A DNA stretch of 64,000 nt from Rhodocollybia butyracea (lineage: Eukaryota > Basidiomycota > Agaricomycetes > Agaricales > Omphalotaceae): assembly GCA_015501585.1 (NCBI GenBank), contig JADNRY010000014.1:372001-436000 (forward strand), in the 5' to 3' direction. Within the stretch, counting starts at the first letter, position 1. Each line of letters opens with the position of its first letter. Shown here one piece after another: positions 21,145 through 33,714 of this stretch. The translations under genes and the position numbers were made by a program. Below the pieces are notes generated by a model that was not told the DNA's origin, searched no databases, and saw only the letters and a program-made list of their open reading frames with translations.

Positions 21145-24100
21145 ATGAATGCTATGTACGAGAGATTTCTCTCAGTGAAAAAGACTATCCCGATATGGGC
21201 TGTACCAAATCTTGCTACCCAGCAGAGATTGCTGTTGAATTCGCTTCCTTTTTCTATGTTTACATCGCTTTCTCAGTCGATAGGGAAGAAGTTTAAAACT
21301 CGGAAGGCTGCTATATGTTTCATACAGGAGGAGTGCTCACGAATGCATGGTGAATTTTTTGATATCGAAGATGATAATATGTTTGAGCGTGTTTTTTCAG
21401 GCTATAGGCAAGTATTTGGTTCTCCGTTGGCTTATGAAATGGTGCAGGTGTTGCCTTGTAGTATTGATTCTCGTGGAGTTGATCATGTACTTCTTCGCAA
21501 GAGTGTTTTGAAGAAGGTTGAAAGTGTGTTTCACTGCACAGATGAGGATGATATATCACAGATGGTGGATGCGTTCCACGTTGTTACTCAAAGTGAGAAA
21601 GGGAAATCTGTGTACAAGTCACAAAGTAAGTTTGGGTATGGTGTAGTGTCTTCACAGTCACTTCAGGTTTGCTTGAGTAAGTGTTTTGAACGGGATTTTC
21701 GAGCAATCTCCTCATTGGATGATTCTATGATTATTACACTGTATCTTAGTGTGCAATGTTCTGCTACAAGTGTTGAACTGTTTCAGCGAGATGATTATGT
21801 GTATCATATTTTGAAGAAGAGAGGATATGCACAAGTGGTTTTGGATGCTATATTTGAGCTTTGCAGTGATGTAGGATATGATGCAGCTAATGCATTTGCA
21901 GATGTTCGTGATGCCGTTGCAGAGCGACGCGGTGTGCGTGTTGCAAAGGTTGTTAAGGAGCAGAGCGAAGTTCAACGTGCCAGTTCTCAATGGCCACAGC
22001 CTATTTCTGATGCTGTTATTGAATCTTGCATACATTCATATTCAGAGGGAATAAGATATAAACCGCTGGATATTTGTGCATCATGTGGATCTGAGGATCG
22101 CTTACGGTCAGGATGTTATCACACCGTTACTGATTTACCATCGCTGGAGTTGTTGCGTGTGCATAATGCTTATATATTGGATCATGTCGCAAGTTCAAGG
22201 TTCTCTTATGTAAACAGTTCTTTGAATGGACTTTTGCTTGAACCTAAAGGTATAAAATTGAATGAGAGTGGTGTTGCTAATGTTTATTTTTGCTCAGAAT
22301 GTTTTTCATTTCTTACGAGAGGTAAACTTCCACGGCTTGCTTTGAATAATGGCCTTTATCGCGGAGAACTTCCTGATGAGTTGAAAGATATCACATGGGT
22401 GGAAGAAATGGCATGTAGCTTATATCGTACAACAGCTCATGTATCTCGGTTGTATGGTTCAACGTCTGAAGAAAATCCGTTGTATATTCATGGGAACACA
22501 TGTGCACATCCTATGCAAGTTATATCTCATGCAAAGAAGTTGCCGCGCACACCTAGTGATGTGAATGATTTAATTACTGTTGTGTTTGTTGGTTCTCGAA
22601 AATTGAGAAAGGATGAATTAAGTAAGCTTAGTGCTTATATGGTGCGCAAGTCAAAAATCTTGTCACTATTGAAGTTTATTCAGGCACATTCTCGAGTGTT
22701 TTCTTGCTTACCTCCAATTGACTATGAAGCACTTGAACAGTATCCTGATGAAGGTGTATTACCTGGATTGGAGGATCGGATGATATATGATATTGAATCA
22801 AATCCAGCTAGTGTTTTTTCCATGGAAACTTCTGGTTTTGATCAGCATGTAGGAGAACTTATGACTGATAGTCAGCAGGATGATATGCTGTTGGAGAAAT
22901 CTGGGTTGTATGATTCAGAGTCTAATTATGTACCTGCTAGATTTATGAGAGCCAGTGCACTGCATAACATTGCAGTTGCATCTAATCCTACTCAGCGACT
23001 TCCACTCATATATGAAAAAGATCCAATAATTGAATATAATAATCCTGATTTGTTTCCTGGTATGTTTCCTACATTGTATCCTCTTGGTATAGGAGGTTTT
23101 GAAGATGAAGTACAAAATCCTCCTGTATCTCTTGAGTCTCATGCTGAACATCTTCTTGATCAAGCTGCGCGCAACTTTCGATATCATTATTTCTATATGT
23201 TTGTGGTGCTGAATTTGATTCAGCGGCGGAAGGCTCATTTACATACATCGTTGTTGGTAAAGCAATCTCAGTTTGCGCGCATCGTTCCTGCAATTTTATC
23301 TGTAACACCAGAGGTTCTTATAAAGCTTTCTGAAAATATGCGCTATGAGAAGAACCTAGCGTCATATACTGATGCTGAGAAAAATGCACTATTATTACTT
23401 AAAGAAGTTAATGTTGTGTCTGCAAAGATACCAGGATCTCAAGCTTCAAAAATTAGTGCTCGGCATGAAATTCGCAGTTATTTTGCAATGTTTAATCTAC
23501 CAACTTTGTTTTTCACATTTAATCCTTCTGCAGTGCACAGTCCAGTATTTCAGGTTATTTTTGGAGATGATATGGTGGATTTATTATGTCGTTATCCTGA
23601 AATACCTGCTCGTAGAGCTGATAGGGCGATGCGGGTAGCTAAAGATCCTGTTGCTGCAGCTGATTTCTTTGAATTTATGTTTATATGTTTATTTCGTGAT
23701 TTATTTGGTTGGGATTTTAAAGCTGGAAAGCCTGCTCGCAAAGGTGGAATATTTGGTCGCATGAAAGCATTCTATGGTGTTTCAGAGTTGACAGGGCGGG
23801 CTCAATTTCATGGTCATTATTTTATATGGTTGGAAGGTGCTGAAAATCCCTCTGAAGTACATGCAAAAATGCAACAATCTGATGAATATTGCAAGAGGTT
23901 TTTTGCATTTTTTGAAAGCATTATACATCATCATCTTCCTGCAGTGGATATATTGATTGAAAAAGATGATGAGCCACGTGTTGAAATGCCACCTGTACCT
24001 CCTCTTCATAGTAATGTTGAGTCGCATGATGCTGATTCAGCTGAATGGTTGCATAATTTTAAATGTGAACATAAAAGAATAGGAGAATGCCATCAAAGGC

Positions 24101-27100
24101 ATCGCCATATGCCTGTGTGCTATAAGGGAAGAGAAGATAAGACAGTATGTCGCTTTTGTTTTCCTCATGATATTGTTCCCATATCTTATTTTGATAACAA
24201 AACAAATTCAATTATTTTTTCCCGACTTGAATCTGATGTCAATGGACATAATCCTGTTGTGTTGGTGTGCACTCGACATAATCATGATTTGAAGTGTATT
24301 CTAAGTGGAAAAGCTGCAAGAGCAGCAATGTTTTATATTACAGATTATATAACAAAAATGCCTCTGAAAACTGAGCATTTGTTGACTTTATTGTCCAAGG
24401 CTGTTGCTTCAGTAACATTAGATGATATTAATGAGACTCCATTGGGAAAGTCTAAAAAACTTTTGCATCGATGCTTAACACATTTTGGTCGAGGACAGCA
24501 ACTTCATGCACAGCAAGCTGTTCGATATTTGCGGCAGCTTGGAGATACTATGTCATCTCATAAAACAGTGCCTATGCCGTCTGGAAATTTGTTGATTTTT
24601 GTGAAACAGCAGTTCCCTATGTTACATAATCAGATGGATTGTGATGGTGATGATGATAATGCAGCAAGTGATGTATCAGTGAAAATATCAATTGATAGAA
24701 ATGGCCACTTGCGAGAATGCAACCAAGTTCATGATTATTGGTTTCGATGTCCAACTCTTAGTAATATAAACTTTTTTGATTTTATCCGGTATTTTTCATG
24801 TGAATCTAAGTCTAGCACACAGGTCAAAAATACAGCCCAGACTCGAGTTGGAGTCCTTATGCGTTATAATTTACTTGATGGACATCCAAAGTCTGCAACA
24901 CATCATCTTATTCGTCATACATATCTTGAAAATGGTGACGTTGGTCCTGTTCTTGTACCCCTTGTTATCGGTTCAACAATTCCTCGCCAAAATTCACCTT
25001 TGTATAAATTATTTGTTCTTGCTCATTTTAAGCCATTTTCTGCACAGAATCCTCTTGTTGAAGTAAATGTGATAAATGAATTTGATTCATTTCCATTTGA
25101 TGATGTAGCTAGATCTGTTTTGCGCAATTGGGAAGCAATATATGAGTGTCAAGATGAGCGTGATGCTGAGCGCATTCGGAAACAGTCAAATATAATGAAG
25201 GATGTCAGTATGAATTTACCTGACATGCCTAATGTTAATTATGATAATGATGATGATGTTCAGTTTGTACATGGTTCAGGATCAAATTCTTTATTATCTG
25301 TCATGGATTATCAATCAGTTTTGTTGAAGCGCAATCTTGTTTTTTGCCAGTGGCTTTCTAAGCCAACTAATCTTTTGTGTGTAAAATTAAAGGAGCAGGC
25401 TTCTAATTCGGTTTTACTTCAATATACTGCTGCACAGAAATCTGGTTGGAATAAGGAGATAAAGACTCAAAGTAATTTGATATCAGCTGCTAGAAGGTCT
25501 CGTTCAGAACCATCTTCACAAGTTCAAACTTTGCAATTGAATATTAATAGTAATGCATCAATGAATCAATATTATGATCAAGGAACAATGCCACATATTT
25601 CTTCATTGCCTATTGTTACTTCCATTGATGCATTGCAAAAAGGGGTTGCAGAGAAATTCCAGTTGAATGCAAAGCAGTTGCAAGCTTTTACAATAATATC
25701 TTCCACTATGATACAACAAAATATGTTTAATATATCTTCAAATGATCCACTGCGGATGTTCTTGACTGGTCCAGGTGGAACAGGAAAAACTCATGTTGTG
25801 AAGGCTGTCAGAGAACTAATGAAATTTTTTGGATTGGACCATACAATCAGATTTGTTGCACCTACAGGTACTGCTGCTGCTTTGATTGATGGAACAACTA
25901 TCCATAAGGGTCTCGGAATAACAGTCCAGAAGGATCCAAAGGGTGTATCGAACCGCAGTTTAGGAGGATCTGAAGAAATTTCTTTTGAAATTAGTGTAAT
26001 GGCAAGAGCTCAGTTGAGACAGGAATGGAAAGATGTGCAACTACTGCTTATTGATGAGATATCACTGGTGTCACAATCACTTCTTGCTGAAATAGATGCA
26101 GCACTGCGATTTGCAAAAGAAGTTCAAGATGAATATTTTGGTGGTATTAATGTAATATTTTCTGGTGACATGTATCAATATCCTGCATCTCCTGGTAGAG
26201 CATTATACATTCCTATAAAATCTCATGGTGTAAAAAAAGATAAAGAAACAATGAATAGACTTGGGCGCCTAGCTTGGAAATCGATTAATGCTGCAATCAC
26301 TCTTTCAGAACAAAAGCGAATGAATAGTGACACTCAGTATGCTGATGCTGTGTTTAGACTGCGGACAAGACAATGTCTGCAATCTGATGTTGACTTGTTT
26401 AATAGTCGTGTTATGAAGTCTTCTGAATTTCCAGAAGGTGTTGTACTTGAAGAGGAATCTGCATATTTATCTTCAATTATTGTTTCAACTAATAAGCTGC
26501 GCCAAAGGATTAATCACTGGAAATGTCATGCAATTTGTCATGACATGACTTGTCCACCAGTTGTTGCATGTTATGCTCATGATAAAATATTAGAAAGTAG
26601 CTATTCACCATTGTTGGAAGAAGGATGCTTTTCAAAAGAGGTTCAGACTCAGTTGTTGAATTTAGATACTTCATCTTCAACTTTAACAGGTTCTGTTCCT
26701 GGATATCTTGATTTGTATATTGGTATGCCAGTTATTTTGCGTGGTCACAATATTAACACAGATCTTGGTATTACAAATGGTGCAAAAGGTTTTGTGCGCA
26801 GCATTGATACTGAAATAGATGAAAATGGTTTTTCTCATGCTACTGGTGCAATTGTTGAATTTCCTGGTAGCAAGGTTAAATTGGCTGGTTTACCACAAGG
26901 TTATTTTCCAATCAAGACTATTACATGGTATTTTTCAACATTGGTTGATGTTCCTGAAGTAGGAAAATGTAGTGTTCGGGTGGTGCGAACACAACTTCCT
27001 TTTCAGGCTGGTTTTGCTGTTACCGGTCAATCATCGCAAGGCCAGACCTTGGCTGTTGTTATATGCAATCTCCATGATGGAAGTTGGGCTTCATATGTTG

Positions 27101-27402
27101 CTGCATCACGTGTCACAAGTCGAAATGGACTGTTTATTACAAAGAAGGTATGTTTGCAAGATTTAAATGAACCCATTATACCACAGGAGTTGAGATTTGA
27201 ATCAAGGCGCTTTGAAGTCATTGAATGTAATACTTTAATTAAATGGGGTTTTTCATTAGATGTTGCCACTATAGTTCCTGATTATGAAAGTGAGACAATG
27301 TTTAGTACTAATCATACATTTGTTTTCCCTAATGTTCAACGAAAGCGGAAAAACACTAATGATGTTGATCATTTTTCAAAAAAGAGGCGGAAAAAGCGGT
27401 GA
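21145..27402 (+). mobile_element. Autonomous Helitron replicase-helicase (RepHel), intact
   Basis: A single frame of 2085 residues with no stop or intron. The N-terminal third has a Cys-rich segment (CASCG, CSECF) and the DUF6570-type domain that accompanies fungal Helitrons. The Helitron-like replication initiator domain follows, with the HUH motif FHGHYFIWLE (His 889 and 891) and the two-tyrosine motif YITDYITK (Tyr 1064 and 1068). A zinc-knuckle-like CHQRHRHMPVCY precedes CRFCFP. The PIF1-type superfamily 1 helicase occupies the C-terminal third: Walker A GPGGTGKT at 1542-1549, Walker B LLIDEIS at about 1634, and AVTGQSSQGQTL and AASRVTSRNGLF near the end. A basic tail (KRKN, KKRRKKR) is a probable nuclear signal. 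Such proteins nick and rolling-circle-copy the element. Codons are strikingly AT-rich against the neighbours, and the intact frame implies a recent, possibly active insertion. The element ends were not located. Confidence 0.93.
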
Positions 27403-27572
27403 ATAATAATGTGTTTTTTATATATATAATAGTATAGCAGTATTTCTAAATTTTAATTATCAGATAATTGGAGTGTGTTCTGTTACTGTTGTTTGTAACT
27501 ATCTGAGTTAGAGTAATAGGTCATACCTGCACACCTGTCTACATCTATATCTGAAGCTAGTCCTGCAGCTCC

Positions 27573-28470
27573 CTATGAAGGGCTTCATCTGCAAGGTGTT
27601 GCAACATTATTGAATTTCTGGAAGTGTGCTCTAGACAGCATTGCAATAACTGAAAGCCATCAGGTTCAGAATTTCAGAACTTGTTTAGTTGAGCAAGGCC
27701 CCTTTGATCAAGATGGAATTGGCTGATTGAATCATTTCAACTACAAATGCAGATATCACCCTTAAGGCCAAATTTTGCATTGGAACAGACATAATCATAA
27801 TCAACAAATCAGATAATTCAATAGGCACCATCTGAATTTCAAATTCCTACTCAGGCTCTATTGCTGCATGGAATGACACCATTAAAGATAATGGGTCCAC
27901 TCTCAAAAATACAATAAATCTTGATTTCTCTCACCACACAATCACCTCCCCTGTTATTATCTGCTACAGTAATACTAATAACATGTGACTCACTCTTGGG
28001 GTCAAAAAATCTGATGCCCATAAGCGGCTTCATCCACAAAGTGTTGCAACATTCTCAAATTTCTGTCAGTGTGATCTAGACAGCATTGCGTTATCTAGCA
28101 TCCATCAGGCTCAGAATTTCAGAACTTGTTTATTTGAGCAAGGTCCCCTTGGTTGAGATGGAATTTGCTGATTGAATTGGCCCAGCTACCAAGGCAGATA
28201 TTACCCTTGAGACCAAATTCTGCATTAGAACAGACACAATCATAATCAACAAATGAGATGATTCAATAGACACCATGTAAATCCCCAATGCTTGATTTCT
28301 CTCATTACACAATCACCTCCTTCCTCATTATTTGCTGCAGCAATCCTAACAAAGTGCGATTAACTCTTGAGATCGAGCAATCTGATGCCCATGAAGGTTT
28401 CATCTGCAAGGTGTTGCAACATTCTCGAACTTCTGGCAGTGTGCTCTAGGCAGCATTGCGATAACTAGAA
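27573..28470 (+). repeat. Direct repeats, about 270 bp shared, three copies
   Basis: A block beginning near GGGCTTCATCTGCAAGGTG occurs at about 27573-27840, again at about 28016-28290, and truncated at about 28388-28470. Shared landmarks are the GTGTTGCAACATT motif, a CAGCATTGC motif and CAGAATTTCAGAACTTG. The copies differ by scattered substitutions. They are non-coding and lie directly after the Helitron frame, so they are likely part of its 3' region or of a non-autonomous relative. Confidence 0.7.
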
Positions 28471-28471
28471 G

Positions 28472-29345
28472 CAGACACAGAACACACTAAAGCGAGCTTG
28501 CAAGCCACAATGTGCTCCATGACAAAACTGCATTACTCCCAAAGGTGGAACATACAAAAATATGTAAACATGTTACTCATATAGATTTAACATCCACCGG
28601 AATGCACTGCAGATACAGAACATGCTAAAGCAAACTTCCAAGCCACAATGTGCTCCATAACAAAACCACATTACTCCCACAAATGGAACATACGCAAATA
28701 TGTTACTCATATAAGTTTAACATCCACTGCAAAGCACTTCAGATGTAAAGTATGCTAAAGCAAGCTTGCAAGCCACAATGTGCTCCATAACAAAACCGCA
28801 TTACTCCCACAGGTGGAACATACAAAAATATATAAACATGTTACTCATATAGGTTTAACATCCACCACAAAGCACTGCGGATGCAGAACATGCTAAAGCA
28901 AGCTTGCAAGCCACAATGTACTGCATAACAAAACCACATTACTCCCACAAATGGAACATATGCAAACATATTACTCATATAAGTTTAACATCCACCGCAA
29001 AGCATTTTGAATGTAAAATATGCTAAAGCAAGCTTGCCAGCCACAATGTGCTCCATAACAAAACTGCATTACTCCCACAGTGGAACATACAAAAATATAT
29101 AAACATGTTACTTATATAGGTCTAACATCCAACACAATGCACTGCGGATATAGAACATGCTAAAGCAAGCTTGCAAGTCAAAATGTGCTCCATAATAAAA
29201 CCACATTACTCACACAGGTGGAACATACAAAAACACGCAATTATGTTACTCATATAGGTTTAACATACACCGCAATACACTCCAGATGTAAAACACACTA
29301 AAACAGGCTTGCAAATCACCATGTGCTTTATATCACTCCCACATG
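28472..29345 (+). repeat. Minisatellite array, about 130-139-bp unit, roughly 6.5 copies
   Basis: Each unit contains AGCTTGCAAGCCACAATG, CATTACTCCCACA and TTACTCATATAGGTTTAACA. Copies start near 28472, 28607, 28740, 28877, 29008, 29143 and 29282 (last one partial). The second and fourth copies have a shorter middle (ACAAATGGAACATA then CGCAAATATG) while the first, third and fifth have AGGTGGAACATA then AAAAATATATAAACATG. This alternation suggests that the amplified unit was a dimer. No coding capacity is seen. Confidence 0.85.
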
Positions 29346-29401
29346 TGCATCTGCAAAACCTGGGTTTTGATCAAAGCAGTTGCATTCAGTTGCTATTCAG
29401 T

Positions 29402-29510
29402 CCAAAGCATCTCAGAGCAAGGGTATTCGCTGTAGAGCACTCTGAAGTGCTCTGGGTTGCTTTGACAGCTTTGACAATTTTGGAGCGCTCCAGAGTGCTC
29501 CAGAGCAGCC
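29402..29510 (+). repeat. Hairpin-rich sequence at the junction with the inverted helicase piece
   Basis: The segment contains a perfect 7-bp stem GAGCACT-CTGA-AGTGCTC and a larger imperfect inverted repeat that pairs CAAAGCATCTCAGAGCA with TGCTCTGGGTTGCTTTG. It ends exactly where similarity to the Helitron helicase begins. It could be an end of a small DNA element or a Helitron terminal hairpin. Confidence 0.5.
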
Positions 29511-30172
29511 AAACAGTCCACTTTGACTTGTAACACATGATGCGGCAATATATGAAGCCCAACTTCCATCATGGAGATTGCATATAACAACAGCCAGCAT
29601 CTGGTCTTGCAATGATTGACTGGTAACAGCAAAACCAGCCTGAAAAGGAAGTTGTGTGCACATCACCCGAACACTACATTTTCCTACTTCAGGAACATCA
29701 ACCAATGTTGAAAAATACTATGTAATAGTCTTGATTGGAAAATAACCTTGTGGTAAACCAGCCAATTTAACCTTGCTACCAGGAAATTCAACAATTGTAC
29801 CAGTAGCATGAGAAAAACCATTTTCATCTATTTCAGTATCAATGCTGCTCACAAAACCTTTTGCACCATTTGTAATACCAAGATCTGTGTTAATATTGTG
29901 ACCATGCAGAATAACTGGCATACCAGTATACAAATCAAGAAATCCAGGAAGAGAACCTGTTAAAGTTGAAGATGAAGTATCTAAATTCAACAACTGAGTC
30001 TAGACTTCCTTTTGAAAGCATCCTTCTTCTAACAATGTTGAATAGCTACTTTCTAATATTTTATCATGAGCATAGCATGCAACAATTGGTGGACAAGTCA
30101 TGTCATGACAAATTGCATGACATTCCAGTGATTGACCCTTTGGCGCAGCTTATTAGTTGAAACAATAATTGA
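29511..30172 (-). pseudogene. Inverted fragment of a Helitron helicase
   Basis: On the minus strand this stretch matches 26473-27135 of the intact Helitron almost base for base (662 against 663 bp). It covers the segment from STNKLRQRINHW to the final helicase motif near SGLF. It is broken by at least two in-frame stops: a Trp codon in ITWYF became TAG and a Gln codon in VQTQLL became TAG. Because the two copies face each other about 2.4 kb apart, they form a long inverted repeat. It derives from a second, closely related Helitron copy rather than being a gene. Confidence 0.85.
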
Positions 30173-30177
30173 TACAT

Positions 30178-31044
30178 TAGATAATCTAATTGCTCTTGTT
30201 CCTTGACCACCATGTCGTTGCAGTTCCACTTGCTATGAGTGTCGACAGTCCCATTTGCGTCAACATATTATGAGACTCAAAGCTCTTGGTATCTGATTAT
30301 TATTGTTATCTATCCTACCCACTGCCATCCTTTGTTGTGCCCAAACCATGCTGTGACTGCATCCGCTGTGCTCGTTGTGCCACAATTCATTCTATCCGCT
30401 GCTGCACTGTTGTGTCCAAATCCCCTCACCGTTGTCATTCATTTCATCTGCCACTGCATTATCATGCCCGAATTTCCTCATCACCGCTGCCGCATTGTCA
30501 TGCCTGAATTCCGACATTATCGCTGCTGCACTTGTTGTGCCCATTTGTCGCTGTCTGTTGCTGCACCTGTTGTGCCTATTTGTTTGCTGCTGGAGCCACT
30601 TGCTTGTTGGAATTGTTTGTTTGTTGCTGGTTCCAGTGGGAGCCCTGTTTGTTAGTTTGTTGGATTGAAGGTTGCTTGTTGAGATACTGTGGGGTATTTA
30701 TTGTAATGAAGAAGTTGATCTGGGAATCAGTGGGAGACATGCTGTATGTTTGCTTGTCTTGTTCTGTGCTGCGCTTTCTTGCAAGTGGGAGTGTCAGAGT
30801 ATAGTTACTGTTGCTCGATCACTCCGCCTCTTAGGTTTATTGTAAGTACGCGCATTAGATAATCTAATCGCTCTTCCTTGACCACCATGTTGTTGCGCTT
30901 CCACTCACTGTGAGTGTCGATGGTCCTGTTTGCATCAACAGTGGGTGCAAATTTACCAGGACCCAGACTCATGTCCACCTTTGATCTGCTCAGTGCCTTG
31001 TTGGCATAGACTCCACAAAAATTATATTGGAAATAAGTATGCAT
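30178..31044 (-). repeat. Diverged direct repeat with C-rich minisatellite between
   Basis: About 90 bp at 30178-30270 recur at 30857-30945. On the minus strand both encode versions of the same peptide (THSEWKRNNMVVKEERLDYL in one, THSKWNCNDMVVKEQ in the other), so they were once coding. Between them, 30330-30580 is an imperfect minisatellite with recurring GCTGC, TTGTGCCC and CCGCTGC words. No LTR, primer-binding site or polypurine tract could be proven. I regard the block as nested transposon debris. Confidence 0.5.
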
Positions 31045-32130
31045 TAGGAAGTAAGTTACCCAATATTATCACTCACCCACTTATGTCATATGTGTTCCCA
31101 CAAGGCTCAATATTCATTTTTAGTTATATATGTTAAGCTATGCCAAGTGACTGGTATAGTCAAATTAACCAATGATTAGTAAATTCAGAAGGTTTGCATC
31201 ATATATCATCTGTGATTACCTTTGGACTTACCAATTATCTGCAGTGCTAGTGGCTCAGTAAAATCATCGCCAAGTGCTTGAGCCCTTCCTTTAGCCTTTC
31301 CAGGGTCAGTCGAGATTGTGGCTCAATAGGGCCAGACTTGTACATAGCATGTGTTATGGGTCTTATGCTGCACATCACTAGTTGTACATTATGAAATGCT
31401 ACATCTAGTAGTACCGATGTAGGTGGTTGCTGACGCATATATATATATATATATTCAAAGCAGGTTAGTTTAATGTGTCTGCTGCGGTGAACTTGTGCTC
31501 ACACATATGCGTTATCTATTCTGACAAATAGGTATGTAGACTGTATTGATTGTAACTGGTATTTGTGGCACAGTTATAGTTCACTGCATGTAATTGGTTA
31601 AATTAACACTGATTATGAGTTCAATTTTTAGCAGATAATATGCAGATCTAAGTTGTGGGAATGCCTTTGCTTGTACTGCATGTTGGTTCAGTGCACGTCA
31701 AGCCACAACTCACCTAGGAAAGCTGCAGTGAGTCATGGATGATCGTGGTGTTCTCAAGATATGGCTTGAACCCACTCGTCGGCCTGGACATGTACCATTT
31801 GACCAGCGAACTCGGGAACATGAGAAATCACTCATCGGTTCGTTATTTTCGGTGTTTGCGTGGTTGTGTAATGTTGTACCACGGCGTACCATACATAGAT
31901 CATGTTCCGACTTTTATTCGCTATGCATATCCTCTTAACAGCGACTGCATAAGTTATTCCTGCAGATCTGAAAAAACAGTTGCTTGTTTACAAATAACAC
32001 GGTTAATATCCGGATTTACATACTTTGATATTTCGATTTTAAGTGGTAGTAAATATAGTAGCTGTGATGGGGCATACATGGGTAAAGCTAAGTTCATCGT
32101 CTTTCGTGATGATAAGTGAGCAAGTGGCAT
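31045..32130. other. Transposon-island right edge, no supported gene
   Basis: AT-rich sequence with an (AT)n microsatellite at about 31437-31455. Overlapping frames at 31735-32119 (+) contain no recognisable motif. Composition changes towards the next gene at about 31.7 kb, which I take as the approximate edge of the transposon island. Confidence 0.35.
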
Positions 32131-33663
32131 TTATCCGTACGTAAATTCTACCATTGGTTTCGCTGTGAGGTTGCATTTAACAAGTATGTCGAACGGCGCA
32201 TTTAGGATTTCATCGGTGAACACTATGGCACGAGCTATAGCGTCAACGTGTCGTTGCACGAGGAAAGGTTCATCCGAGTGATTCACGGAAATTTCGATGA
32301 ATTTCACATGAATAAGATTGGCAAAAATTGTGGAGTAGAGTTCGTGAAGATATTCCTGCAAAAGCGGGTCAGCTGGTTCGATCAACCCATAGTCCAAATA
32401 TGAATTACCCACCTGCGACGGTATAGTCGGAGCCAGAAGACACCCAAAGTGTGATAACTGAGGGCAATACTTGGTTATATTCCTGATATCGTGAAGGGGG
32501 TAGCCCCTGTGAGTGCAAGTGAGGTACAATTCACGGATGCTGGTTGTCTTCTGCAGTGAGTTCAGTAGGCGGTTTACGCTTTGTGTATGTGTATTCTGGT
32601 TGATACTACGACGGCATACCGTTAGCCGCCGGAGCGGCCTTCGAATGTCGTCATTGCTACACAAGACGAGAGCGTTGATTAGAGATCCTGTGAAGTCTGT
32701 GATATATGGGAGTATCGCCGGATCTGCGAGGTCGGAAATGACACTTTTTTCAGAGTTCTGCATGAATTCTGAGTGAATCAATCGATAGGCTACTTTGCGA
32801 AGGTAGGGATGTCGAAGCAGAAAAGCTTTTAGATGGAATGTTTCATCGGTGGCTTCGAAGGAGAATTTGTTTAATTGGAAGAATGTGAATTTTTCGTCGT
32901 CGAACAAGTGCTGCAATAGTTTAGTTGGACGTTCCGACAGCGTTGTGGCCAACTTCAGATCGAGCAACTCCAAATGCGGACTAGAGCATGGTAAAGGCCG
33001 GAGGATCTTCGATATCGTAGTATAGTCCGCTACTTAAAAGGTCAGTTTCCGCATAGTAGATGTCACTGATTACTTACGACGAACGCTGATTCCTGAGAAA
33101 TCAAGCGTTAGTTGCGTTAAGACGGCTGAGCATAGCTTGTTCTAGAGGGAATCAGTATGCTGCCAATATAAACTTGAACCACGTACATATATCGATGTAC
33201 ACAATCTGACTGTGTCTTGGGGAAAAGGCGATCGAAGATCGACACATTTCAAACTAAGCAGTGCTGCAGGTATGTTATACCCTATGACGGTGGACAATGG
33301 AAGGGTGCACGATTTGAACACCAGTCTCGATAGGCGGTAGTTTTTATTGGGGTTTTTTCCGATGTTTTGAATAGTTTTGACCATGTGTTTTTCGATGTAG
33401 TTATCTTCAAAGATCCGTTGAAAATCAAAATTATCAATAACCAGGTTTTTGACATAGGTAGTAGGATGAAGTTCGCCGGATATAGTCGTGTATGTGCTGA
33501 GTGTTTTCAAAGCAGAGGAGTTCACGGTTCTGTACAAAACCAGGTAAGAGAGGCGCCTAATTCTCTTTTGGAGGCGCGCGGCCGATGCAAGTGCATATTT
33601 ATCGTCATGGAGGTGGTTAAGTATGATAATTAGAACCTCGTTTGGCAGCGCGAGAAGGTGCAT
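32131..33663 (-). CDS. F-box protein, paralogue A
   Basis: Four exons on the minus strand (33187-33663, 33078-33141, 32413-33032, 32131-32355) give 461 residues; an upstream ATG at 33714 would add 17. The N-terminal F-box reads LLALPNEVLIIILNHLHDDK and continues into AARLQKRIRRLSYLVLYRTV. F-box proteins bind Skp1 and bring targets to SCF ubiquitin ligases. The rest is a leucine-rich, weakly repetitive fold with FTGSLINALVL, REL-YLT and YCPQLSHFGCLL segments, as in fungal F-box/LRR-like proteins. It is a paralogue of the gene at 53430-54999: exon 2 (64 nt) and exon 4 (225 nt) have identical lengths and splice phases match. The two are in opposite orientation. The target is unknown. Confidence 0.82.
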
Positions 33664-33714
33664 GGATTTGACTGGTTTGCGACGATGGGAAGTGCGTCCG
33701 GCCTTTATATGCAC

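Noticed and set aside
28472..29345. Possible CRISPR-like array
   Set aside because: Units are about 130 bp and repeated throughout, without unique spacers, and the genome is eukaryotic. It is a minisatellite.
30178..30945. Interpretation of the direct repeat as LTRs of a retrotransposon
   Set aside because: No TG...CA ends, primer-binding site, polypurine tract or gag/pol frame was found between the copies.
31735..32119. Two overlapping plus-strand frames at the island edge
   Set aside because: No motif, no splice support, and both compete in different phases over the same bases.
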